A DNA stretch of 64,000 nucleotides from Manduca sexta (lineage: Eukaryota; Arthropoda; Insecta; Lepidoptera; Sphingidae), in assembly GCF_014839805.1 (NCBI RefSeq), contig NC_051123.1:5438727-5502726 (forward strand). The letters are read 5' to 3'. The position numbers and the translations under genes were made by a program. The notes under the pieces are model-generated. The model saw only the letters and a list, made by a program, of their open reading frames with translations, searched no databases and was not told where the DNA came from. Shown here in pieces: positions 25,605-37,300 of this stretch (position 1 is the first letter of the stretch; each line of letters starts with the position of its first letter).

Positions 25605-25870
25605 TGTTCCACCGCCACCTGCCTTTATGTCTATGTCTGTCACCAAGCAGCAGTGTATAGTCACTGTTATGTTCCGGCTTGAAAGACTGTAGCCAGTGTA
25701 ACTGGACATAATAAGACTTAACATCTCATGTCTGAGTATGGCGAGCGCGGTGGAATGCCAAACAATACTTTGAAATTCAAGGTGTTGGATGGTGTTTCTG
25801 TTTATGAGCGTACGTATCGCTTACTAACAGGCGAACGGCAAGCTCGTCTCGTCATCCAAAACAATAAAAA
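25605..25870 (+). repeat. Interspersed repeat family 'GACGAGACGAGCTTGCCGTT' (copy 3)
   Basis: CACCAAGCAGCAGTGTA, ACATCTCATGTCTGAGTATG and GGCAAGCTCGTCTCGTCATC occur in the same order as in the copy at 12405. A further fragment of the family lies near 47665-47740. Confidence 0.55.
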
Positions 25871-26234
25871 TAATGTGCTCCAATTTTGTATCCAATATCT
25901 GCCCCAATGTAGAGTCGGCGAAATGTAGCGTTAAGGTACCTACGGTCCTACATAGTCTGGGGAAGGCACAACACTCTTTATTTAATACTGTGGCACAAAG
26001 GATATGCCGTACTTTTGATGGCTAGCTGCCTGGCGTCAATCCATTGTAAAGTAAAGAAACTTATCCGGTTTATTCTAAGTTCTATGGAAATGTTGGATCT
26101 TGTATAAAGATTAAGCGTCAATAAAGTGTGTAATAAAGTAACAAAGGGCCAATGGTTATCAAGAAACAGCTATTTCAAAATCTCTACGAATTTTATAAAT
26201 TATAACTGATAATTTTACTATTATCTGAACCTCA

Positions 26235-26470
26235 TTCATTCATCATTGTAGACACATTTGTGTCTTTTATCCCCTAAGGGGTAGGCAGAGGGGAAATTAG
26301 TGCAACTTTCGTTGTGTATTTTTCGTTCAATGATGCGATAGAGGGCGAGCATATCCGATATAAATTCCAGACTCCGGACTGACACTGATCAGAAAAAACT
26401 CATGGCGAAAACTGTACTAGTTGAGACGATGGGTCCTGATGGAAAGTGATCATTACTGCTATGAACTCAG
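26235..26470 (-). mobile_element. tRNA-derived SINE, family B (3' part, minus strand)
   Basis: TTATCCCCTAAGGGGTAGGCAG is the reverse complement of the 3' block of the plus-strand copies at 34046 and 59240; the rest is worn. Confidence 0.5.
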
Positions 26471-26621
26471 AGCACGAAATTGATATAATTTTTTATAGTA
26501 TACATGTCCTTTGCGAATCCTCCAGACATTGACTGATAATAATACACATATCATTCAATCTATTGCCTACTATTTTTATAGTGAAAACGTGTCAATTATT
26601 GAAATAAGGTTTCGTAGCTAC

Positions 26622-26792
26622 CGCCTAAAAAGGGCGAAGAATGAGATTTTTCGAAAGGGTACCCGACAGAACTTATAGGTAGTAATAATATACATAAATG
26701 TAGTCTGAAAATCGTTCTAATGATTATTAGATTTTACATAAATTACGAAGAGAAGCCGGCAGGAATCGGGTTATATGGACCAATCGCCACTA
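26622..26792. mobile_element. Internally deleted hAT-like element with 8-bp target duplication
   Basis: Flanked by GTAGCTAC at 26614-26621 and 26793-26800. Inside, the left part (GAGATTTTTCGAAAGGGTAC) and right part (GAAGCCGGCAGGAATCGGG, CGCCACT) match the two ends of the hAT element at 4495-5787. The middle is missing. Confidence 0.7.
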
Positions 26793-28309
26793 GTAGCTAC
26801 AAACCTTTTAAGTATCTACAAAGAACTAGATTACATAGAAATTAGTGTCCTAACAACCCACTTTGGCTTCGCACGGATAGCCCTAATATATCTATAGCCT
26901 AAATGGCTCCTGGTGGTCCGACTGCTACATTAATTTCACATTACCCGTTGTGTTACTCTGAAGATTATAATATAGAAAAAAATATTGAAAACACTTCATC
27001 CATTTTGAGCCCATAAGGAACACACATAAGTACATATCTTTGCAGAACCAAAAATTGTATCCATAGCGCCAATGGTGATGGCCATAGCCTTACAGTTATG
27101 TGTTGGTTGGTTTGTTATTTGTAATAAGTAGTTGGTATAGTTTGTTCGAATCAGCTTTTTGAGTACCCGTTTGCTAATCGTATGCTTGTAAATTGTCAGT
27201 GGCTGGTGCCATCGTTCTTCACACGAAACTATGTTATCAGATATCGGTAATTATAAAGCAAATAATATAAAATATGAAGTTTACACGCGCTCCTCTACGT
27301 CTTGTTTACAATCTCGTGTGATGATTAATGATGTATAAGTCGGTGGCTTGACATTACATAAGTGTGAAATAGTAGTGGAAAACAAAAATTATCCGCAAAC
27401 ACTCTTGTTTTTCACTTTTGTCTTGTTTTGCCGTCCTAGGAATACGTTTGAATATTAAGATTCTTCGGCAGTGATAAGCTGGCACAGTTCTGGCGACAAA
27501 AGACGTAACTATTAAGCATACACTTCTCTCGTGGTCGAAATTATAAGCATTAAACGCGGTAGTTTTTATTAGACTTTAACTATACTAAAATTTTATTGAT
27601 AGACAGTCGTCCTTGCGTATCGTACGATGCACATAATGAATGACAGTCAATACACGAGTATGCCACTTTGCACGGTAGAAAAAAATATATACAACCACAG
27701 AATAATGAATACTAGTACGACATAGTATAAATTAGAGGTTCCCAAAGAATTGTTTGCCACGTTACCCTGCTACCTATAATAGGAATGCCTACGTCGCCCT
27801 TCTCTTCAATGTAAAGAAGAGAAAGCCCACGCTCGATAAGTATTGTAAATAATATTATGAAACTGAGTTTGTTTGTTACACATTCATACCTTTGCTACTC
27901 TATGCGAAGATCATGAAATTTTGCATAAACGTTGCCAAGGGTACAGAACAACATATAGTACGTTTCATCTAGAAATATGAATTATTCCAGGGGGATAGAA
28001 ATATTTTAACAAAATCTATATTAATTCCCCCCTTCCATGTTATTACGCTTTAGAAGAGGGGCGCGCCCCTGCCACTTTAAAAATAATTGTTAAGTAAGTA
28101 TAAACTATAAATTGCTCTACGCGGCTAACGAACGATAAAAATCATAATAACATGAAACAAAATAGAAAAAATACTACACAATTCCATTACCTAAAGTCCA
28201 AAGGCCGTCTGCCAAAGTTTGTACTACCTATTATTATTATATAGGTGATGTAATTGCGCTTTTGAATAAGATAAAGATGAAAGAAGTTCAAAAGGAAACC
28301 GGACGGTCG

Positions 28310-28345
28310 TCAGTTGTATCGTAACTTCACAGTGAGTCGAACGTC
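28310..28345 (+). promoter_or_regulatory. Candidate core promoter (initiator plus DPE-like) of the acyl-CoA synthetase gene
   Basis: TCAGTT at 28310-28315 matches the arthropod initiator, with A+1 at 28312. GAACG begins at +28, close to the downstream promoter element. There is no strong TATA box. This would give a 60-base 5' leader before the ATG at 28372. No transcript evidence is available. Confidence 0.4.
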
Positions 28346-28371
28346 TAGTGCTGTAGTTGATAGTTAATACA

Positions 28372-31300
28372 ATGGAGCGTGCAAGCGATCTGAATTTTCA
28401 CATGGGGCAATTGTTTTTGGATTCTATGAAGAGACGGCCCGACGCAATTTGTCAGGTTAGTATGACCAAACGGTAGACTAAATTAGTGTGTTTATTTTTG
28501 TCGTTTGTTGAATGAAAACTAGGTTAGTTTCTTGCAAAGAACACGGCAACTTTTTTTATGAACTGTTCGAAGATCAGTGCTGTTTATAATCATGCGTTAA
28601 ATTTTTTATGAGTTCATGGCATTTTAACAAAAGCAAGCTTTTTCGTCCGTAATGCTAAGGAAAATATTTAATTTTGTCTGTTATAAATATTGAATATAAC
28701 AGGAAATATATTTAAAACAGTTTTTACGAATGGTATTTTTTTTTTGTGGAACTCCCGTGGTCTTCACCGGGGTTACCCTGCCAACGGTGTACAAGCGATC
28801 CCCCAGCTTAGCAACCACGGCAGCCCCATGATGAGTCGGTGGGCCCTACCGCTGTCACTGGAGGCTCGGTAGCCTGCAGCTAGACTTGCTTAGGGCCCGG
28901 GAGGAAGAAGGGAGGGGATATAGGGAAGGAAGAGAAGAGGAAGGAGTAGGAATTACTAGGATGGTTGGAAGGGAAGAGAAGGGAAATGTTCACGAACCCT
29001 TATAAACCTCACTGTGAATGAACAACCATGAGATATACACACGAGCTGTGTGGCTAGGGTTGCGGCAAATGTTCCCCCGTGCATAGGCGTGCATTTGGTG
29101 TGGAGACCAAGCGCACAAGAATTGCCTTGGGGGGATACGAATGGTATTAAACAATAGGTTTTATATTTGTTATAAAAATAGCCTACAATAAATCATAATA
29201 TTTAAGAAATATATCTATCGAAACTCGGACATAGTAAGTAGGTATATAATAATTCAAATAATACCGCTGAATGGGACCGGCGGGTCTACAGCATATTTCA
29301 TCTCAAATTGGGTACAAATACTGTTTCCAGCTTGAAGCTGGAATCGAAGTATCAAGCTATAATATTTTTTCTAAATAATAAATTCAGACCACTTATAGTT
29401 AAAATAATATTGAAGAAGAAAATAAATGTTTTTAGCTTTCCAAAGAGGCTTCGAAGTCTGAATTTTCTGGTGTCCCAAAAAAGGGTAGGGTAAAACAGGG
29501 TAGATTAATACACGAGCCACAATAAGCAGTGGCATCTTTCGTATTATGTATAAATAACTACCAGTTCATGTTTATATTTTGTGTAACAAAGTAATTCTCA
29601 TGGGACGCCATTCCCACGCGTAGTTTGATATGTGTCCTCGAGATTTGTGATGAGATAAGAGGAAATGTGTTTCTACGCGCCACGTATATAATTATTTAAT
29701 CTAACCGTAAATGCCTTGAATGTATCAATATCATTTTTCGTTCCGAATTTCTTCTTATAAGTATATATATTGTATATATATATTTTTAAATATACGAATG
29801 ATAATTTAGTGTTTGTAAAACAAATTGTCAATATGTTTAATAGTTTTTAATTATTAAAATTGAAATGTAAAATTTGTAATTAGGGTATGTATTACAATCC
29901 AACAAGGTAAGGCACATTCATGTTTTAAAATTTAGACAGTGATAATTTATGTTTTGTTTGTAGAAGAGAAATGTTTTCTTTCAAATACGGTCCGTAATTA
30001 CAATAACAAAACGACAAAGAGTGAAAAATAAATGTAGCGAGGATGTCCTCCGCGCTCGGAGATATAGTCATGTTTACAGAGCTTGTCTTATATAAAAAAC
30101 GTTGTGTAATTTTCCGGAGTAGATATTAGCCCATAGCATAAGAGTAACGAAGATTTATATCAGCGAAATAATTTTCAAATTCGGTTCAGTAGTGCTATAT
30201 ATTAGCCTATGCCAAATAATGTATATGGCGAATGTGGATGGAAGAGCCGGTAGGGGTCGACCGAACCGAACCTTCGAATATCAGATATCTGATATTCTTA
30301 AAGGCAAGGTCAATTACCATGAACCGGCGGGAATGCATGAAAAGATTAATGAAGGTTGACGAAGCGCGAGAAGTATGCCAGAATCGTGCAAAGTGGTAAT
30401 CCATAGTCTCTGCCTACCTCTATGGGATAGACGCGTGATATGTCTTATGAATGTATCTTTATTTGAGCTTGACTTCGCTTAACATCACGTGCAGTGAAGC
30501 CACTCTGCCGAGCCACGATAAAAAAAAAATACAAATAAAAAATTGTTGAGTCATAAAAAAGTTGTTAAAAGGGGCACTTGGATAGATAAAACCGGTCCTT
30601 CATGGCACGTTACAGGCCATATTTTTTTTATAAATGGCTCGTTAACCATTAAACGTTTGCCATCACTGAGATAGAGTCTTTAATTTTAAAAATACTACCT
30701 ACTTTTTCGATTTCACCAAAGGATCTCAAAGCAGTCATAGTACATGCGAAGTACAGATACTTAATTGATTTTAAATGACCTACTTTTAATTGGAACAATC
30801 ACTCTACGAATACGCTATAAGTAAATGAATGATTTAAACATTTATTTGTAGAGCTGTTGATAATATAAATCAATAAATAGTTATTACAATATAATATACC
30901 TCACTGAATAAGTAATATTTATTATTCTACATGTTATATCTTATGTAATATGGAATAATTAGTTTAATGGAGTACGTGGATAGGTATAATGTTAGCCATT
31001 TTAAAAACTTTACATACTATGTTCTATATAAGTAAGTAAGTAACTACGTATGCAATAAAGTGCGTAAGTAATTTATAAATTTTATTATTTGAAATGCTTC
31101 AAGAGGTTCAATATCAAAAGGCATTTTATAAACAATGCGTGGAGAACATCATGAGTATCTCAAAAAACTTGACCTGTGATCAATATACATATAAGATGCG
31201 GTACGTATATACGTATAAGTTGTTAATTATTTATGATGAAATCACAGAAATATGGCACTTGTAACTATAAAAAACAGATTTACGTCAAGTGAAGTTAACG

Positions 31301-34300
31301 GATGATAAATTATACGAATAAGGATTATCATTTTTTTATACTGCTGTATGAACTCATACGAAATAAGTATGTTTAATGTTTTATTATTTTTAATATCCAG
31401 TTTCTATTTTTATTCTTGTATAATTATTTTACATGTGTGTTTGTAATGAAAATCAACATACTAAACTCCGACGGTTGTACTAATAGAGAACTTTTTGTCT
31501 CTTTTACCTATGCTGCCCTGCTAAGCGCAAAAGCGGTATGTCAGGGAAACCTCATTTCGAGATAGATAATCGAAGTTTTGTATGTAAAACTGAGATAGAG
31601 AAACTCTTCTAAGTTTTTTTTTTAACAAGTTCTAAATAAGATACCGTTATTTCACAAAGTTCATTGGACGGGTATTTCTTTAAGCTATCTGACGACATAA
31701 AAAACTAGATTTTGATTTTTTTGAGATACCGCTTTTGAGCTTAGAACGGCAGGATGCGCCTATCAAAATTTTCATTCAATTAGAACATCCGTAACTGCTA
31801 AAAGACGGAGTTGCTACCGTAGACAGAATAAAGCTCCTTAACTTTCATTTATTTTCTTCAGACGTACCACACGCCTAGACTCTAGATCAGTGATTCCTAA
31901 CCTTTTCAATATTGTTAACCCTGTGATCAAAGCGGAAAACTAATTTACCCCGCCTTCATGATGTTATCAAAATAAACAATACAAGCAAATACAAACATCT
32001 TTATTTATCATAAATTGCACAACAGCCTTATAATTCGACGTCAGCTCTGTTACTTTTTCCACGATCTTATAATTAGGTTCTTTGTTACCCCTGTGAAATA
32101 GCTGATTTACCCCCGCAGGGGTAATTACTCCCAGGTTAGGAACCCAGACTCTAGATGGTACCACTTGCCACGTATACGTTAAAAAGTTCTCCAATTCAAT
32201 TTTGTTTGCAGATTGATCACGCGACTGGCGAACAAGAAACCAATGCATCAGTATTAAAGCGGTCTATACGGTTAGCGAGATGCTTCAGAAAACTGGGATT
32301 CAAGCCCGGGGATGTTCTAGCTCTTGGAGGCAGAAACCACATGGATTTGTTCATTCCGTATTATGCGGCATTAATGAACGGGCTGCCCATAGTTGGCGTG
32401 GATCCTTTGTTTAAGTTTGGTAAGGTTCTTTATAACATCAGAATGAGCAAAATATTCACACTATGTATTCATTTCTAAAAATAATTTATGGTGTAAATGT
32501 TTTCTGTGAGTTTAACCTAAGTTAATTTGAGGAGTTTTGAAGTTAAAATATGTTTTATATACTTTCACTTCCGACCTATCCGAAACTGGTTTTACAAGTT
32601 ATTATTAACAGCCTTGTAACATTAAGTAAATAAATATCGAAGTAGGTGCCTATACTTAACTATTTAAAAGGTCTGTTGGTTTGTTTGGATGCGCTAATCT
32701 CAGGAATTTCAGTTAATTTCATATTAGTATGATTTTTTTTTACGTTGGATAGGACGTCCCATTTATCGAGGAAGGTTATAGGCTATATGCTATGGCCAAT
32801 AGGTGCGGAATAATGAAAATTATTTGCAAAAACGGGGTAAACTGAATTATGTGTGATGGAATCGTTTCTCATAAAAGGTTCTAAAAATTATATTTTATAA
32901 CAAAGTCCCCCGCTGCATCTGTCTACCTGTCAACGCGATAGACTCAAAAACAATCCAACGGATTTTGATGTTTGGTATTGAAATAGTTTGAGACCCTGGA
33001 AAGGAAATAGGCTACTTAATAGGACGATTTTATTCACGCGGGCAAAGCCGCGAGCCAAAGCTAGTGTTTATTATATTATCATTCATTTGATGTAATTCCG
33101 TATTTTCTCCGGTAACGAAATGGTGTAAATACGTATGGAAGGTTTAAGATAAGACAGCTGTAAAGACAGTCTAAGTATTTGAAATTTATTAGCTGTTGAC
33201 TTAAATTTTTCATACAGGGTTCAGGACCACATTTCAACAACCATATTATGACCAAATATTTTTCTCACTTGGCAACAATACTATACTACATTCTAAATCT
33301 ATAAAATAAAAAATAATTACCTCCAAAGTTAGCGACACCATGCGAAATTTAATATTAAAGTCGTTATCTGTTAAATATTTTATGACTGACTTTCGTACAA
33401 TAAAATTAATATGTCATCGATTGCTTTATCGTCTGTCAAAATAATCATAAAACACTTCACATTGCAATATTAGTAACATAAAAGTGTTATACTTACTTAC
33501 TTTTTATTTGGACAATGGGTATTATCCGCACTATTTAACACCTGCTGAAAGGAAGTTTATACAAAATGATATATATACATAGTTATATATCTTGGTTGTA
33601 TATAATCAATTAGTAGTTCGTAGTAGATACGAGCGGAGTCAATGACATGAGATATAAATGAATTACCGAAAGCTGCTACGGTCAATGTACTCACACGGCA
33701 CAACAAAAAAAATTTTATACTGTATCTTAAAAAATCCATCCATATTATACTTAATTAAAGGCATAGATACGTTGAATAGATGTCAACAAAACATAACACT
33801 ATATTTTTAACCTTCTGACGTACAGTCAGGTGGCATTATTCCGTCTAAAGAGATATCCATCTTTTTGCAATTACAGGCGTTCTTATCGAGGGACAACTTT
33901 AATAGCCGTATAGATAATTAGGGGACTTTTTATTTTTTTTACTCTTTTAGCATTAAAGCTTTTCTTCAATGAGAATGCCTGTAATTGCAAAAAGACGGAT
34001 ATGGCCCCGTAGACGGAATAAGGCCCCTTGACTGTATTATGCTTTGGTGGCGTAGTTGTACTGCATGCACGGACAGCGCTCTGAGGTCTTGGGTTCAAAT
34101 CCTGGGTCGAGAAAAGTGTTATTTGGGTTTTTCTGCTCAGTATCAGCGTGGAGTCTGGAATTTGTGCCCGATATGGCGATAGGCTCGCCCGCTATCACAT
34201 CATGGGACGGATCACGGAACCCACTTGGCGAAAAGTGGGTGCCTCGGTTGCGCCTCTGCATACCCCTTCGGGGATAAATGCGTGATGTTGTGTGTGACTA

Positions 34301-37300
34301 TATTATATTCATTCACAAAAATTACACATGCGCAACTTCTGAATGCGTTGTACATACCAGATATTGGTACCTCTTACTTAAATCCCTTCGACCTAGGTAT
34401 ACGCTTGAATTTCTTCCATCGGGATATTACTGTTCCGTAAGGAATATATTATAGCAACCCAGATCTCACACATATCATCATCTCTCATCTACTGAATTTT
34501 TACTTGAATAATATCAATATTTTTTAATTTTTTATATTTTTATTCATTGTTATTTTTCAGTACCTACCTAATTATACATAGATTAGTATTATTTTTAATA
34601 TAGAAGATAAAAAATTATAAAATGCAATCGTCGGCTGATACATTAACACTCGGCTTAAATCTAAATATGATCCAAAAACCTTAACTTTATTCAAGTATGA
34701 TAATTTATGACAATGCTATTTATAAGAACACCGTTATTAATATGGCCGATTAAATATCTTATCTAGAATATACAATCTGTATATTCTACACACACTGTAT
34801 CTACACACATTGTATCTACAATTACGAGTAAATGCACTTTTGATAATAGATAAAACGTACCTACGGAGAGCGGAGGACCGAACAGCGTGGCGCGCTTTAG
34901 GGGAGGCCTATGTTCAGCAGTGAACAGCTGTAGGCTGATGATGATGATGATGTACCTACTAGTGGCGTAGTTGGCAACAGAAGGGTCCTGTATCGAAATT
35001 TGTGAGAGCCCTTCAAGGCAGTGCACACTTTTAGGCTCCTTCTTAATGTAGCTATGGGCCGAGAGGGGCCCCTAATCCCAGAGGCCCCGTTCATAGATAC
35101 AGTTAATGTGCCGGTACGACTCTGGCACCTCTCAACCTTTGTTTGGAACCAAATCACTGTATTTACGTATATTTTTATGTAATGTACCAAAATATATTGC
35201 ATGCCATGGAACGCATTCATGTGGGAACGTCGGATACATAGACTCTATAGAGAAACTTTCTTTATAGAGTCTATGTATCCGATGTTATCCTTCATGCGCA
35301 AGTTAAAGACGCAGTAAACGTGATGCAGGGACCGATTTAAGAGGGGGAGGGGGAAGGACAAGACATGTAAACGTGCGATCAAAATACGAAGCGAGCGCTA
35401 AAGGAAAACACGCTCGGCCCTCAACTTTTAAATCGGAATAATTATGAAGACTGTGGAGAAGTAATCAGACCCGCCCATCATCAGGGGGATGACACTGCCG
35501 CGCCCTGTAAAAAAATAATCGAAATTCCAGGAAACTAGTTCGACATAAAGACGATAGTATAAACGTATTTAAAAAAAACTTTATGGACTGATAAAATATA
35601 AATATTTTTGTCAGAATATTTGTAGCACTTTTTGCGGAAAAACACTAATAGTTTGACAGACCAAGGCAACTGGTCATTGATACTCGTACCGGCCCGTTGT
35701 TTGATGATATATCTTATTATAAATACGAAAGTATAAACGTTTTAAAAAAAACTTTTGTTGCAGATGAAATTAACACGGTGATAAAAACTACTAGGCCAAA
35801 AGTAGCGTTCTGTCAAAAAGAAAATTATTGTGACTTTGTAAAGGCAGCAGAACAAGCAAATATAGATACCAAAGTCTTCACTTTCGATGGTGAGAATCCC
35901 ATGGCTGAATTGATCGAGCAGTATGATGACAATTCACCAATAGACGATTTTCAGTGAGTATGGGTTATTACTTAAGTTAAAACAGAACACTAAGTAAAAG
36001 AATAAAAAGGATATATACTAATTTAACGCGGGCCCTTTTTTAGGCAGTAAATTAAGAATGAACTAGCGGTTGTTTAAAAAGTTTAATTGTTGCCTAATTG
36101 GCAGTTGCATGGGACATCGCCGTATCCTTGGCACAACTTCTTTTGCAATCGTTTAGGTCTAGATGACCCAGCATTACGTGGCCCTCTACCCATTTCACAA
36201 ATGCTGTTTTTTAAGGGTAACCCTTCTATCAACAAAACTGAATTTATATATATTTTTAGGGTAGCAACGTTCGACCTGAGCAAAATATACGCGTGGCTCG
36301 TCAGCTCTGGTGGCACAACAGGGATAATCAAATTCGCAGCATTCACACACATGGCCTGGTTCCAGAAAATGATGAGCCCAGCGTTGACAATGTTTAATAA
36401 GAAAAAAGCGTGCGTATTTATTTATTTATTTATTACGGGATAACAAACAGCTCCACAACGAAATTTACAAACAGGTTGTTACTGTATCAACGTTTACATA
36501 AGTGTACAGCCCACAACGTTATCCACAGTTTACTACAAAATAACAAGTTGCCGTAGATTGATATAAAATTAAAAAGGAAAGAAACATAAATATCATCTAC
36601 ATAATATTATAAAACGAAGTCCCCAGCTGTCTATACGTGATCGATTTTTTCAAAATCTACTGAGCTGATTTTTGTAGGATATTTATTAAAAAATAGTGCA
36701 ATTATTACGGTTTAGGTTTAGTACATTATGGTTTTATGTAAATTGACGGAAATATAATGATGACTGTTGAAGAGGTCGCGTAAAAACATAGCGGCCCGCT
36801 CTGGCTTCGCACGGGTATAACATAACAAAATAACAGTATTTCTCCACTATTTAATGGATGTTATTATACATATAAACTTTCCTCTTGAATCACTCTATCT
36901 ATTAAAAAAAAACCTCATTAAAATCCGTTGCGTAGTTTTAAAGATTTAAGCATACAAAGGGACATAGGGACAGAGAAAGCGACTTTGTTTTAAATACTAT
37001 GTAGTGATTATTTAGCATTACCGGTAGACGTTGCACAGTTACGAAACAAACAAGAAAAAACATACAACATTATCCAAATTCTGTGCTCAAGTAAGCAACC
37101 ACAACTTAAAATGACCCTGTTTACGGAATTATCTCGCTATCACTGCAATGGTTTAATTTGTACATACATTAATATTAGTAAACTAGCTGACCCGGCGAAC
37201 TTCGTACCGCCTAACAGTCTATTCTCAAATCTTTTTTTTTAATACTTATTCTGTTATAATATAAAATTATAAAATAAAAACAGAAAAAAGAAAGTTGATA

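Larger units (their letters stand above)
23626..28371. other. Intergenic region between Nessun dorma and acyl-CoA synthetase genes
   Basis: About 4.7 kb without a supportable gene. It holds dispersed repeats at 25246-25450, 25605-25870, 26235-26470 and 26622-26792. The last ~400 bases should contain the acyl-CoA synthetase promoter. Confidence 0.55.

Noticed and set aside
34056..34277. Cluster of overlapping open frames on both strands and a tRNA-like start
   Set aside because: This is a SINE of family B. The boxes resemble a tRNA gene but there is no intact cloverleaf acceptor stem, so I do not call a tRNA.
35697..35763. Upstream extension of acyl-CoA synthetase exon 3
   Set aside because: The in-frame sequence before 35764 is intron: it ends TTTTGTTGCAG, and exon 2 joins at GAT in the family-conserved FDEI position.
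36087..36259. Apparent coding extension before acyl-CoA synthetase exon 4
   Set aside because: The family match begins at VATFDLSKIYAW after the TTTTTAG acceptor. The upstream residues do not fit the family and the phase requires the acceptor at 36259.
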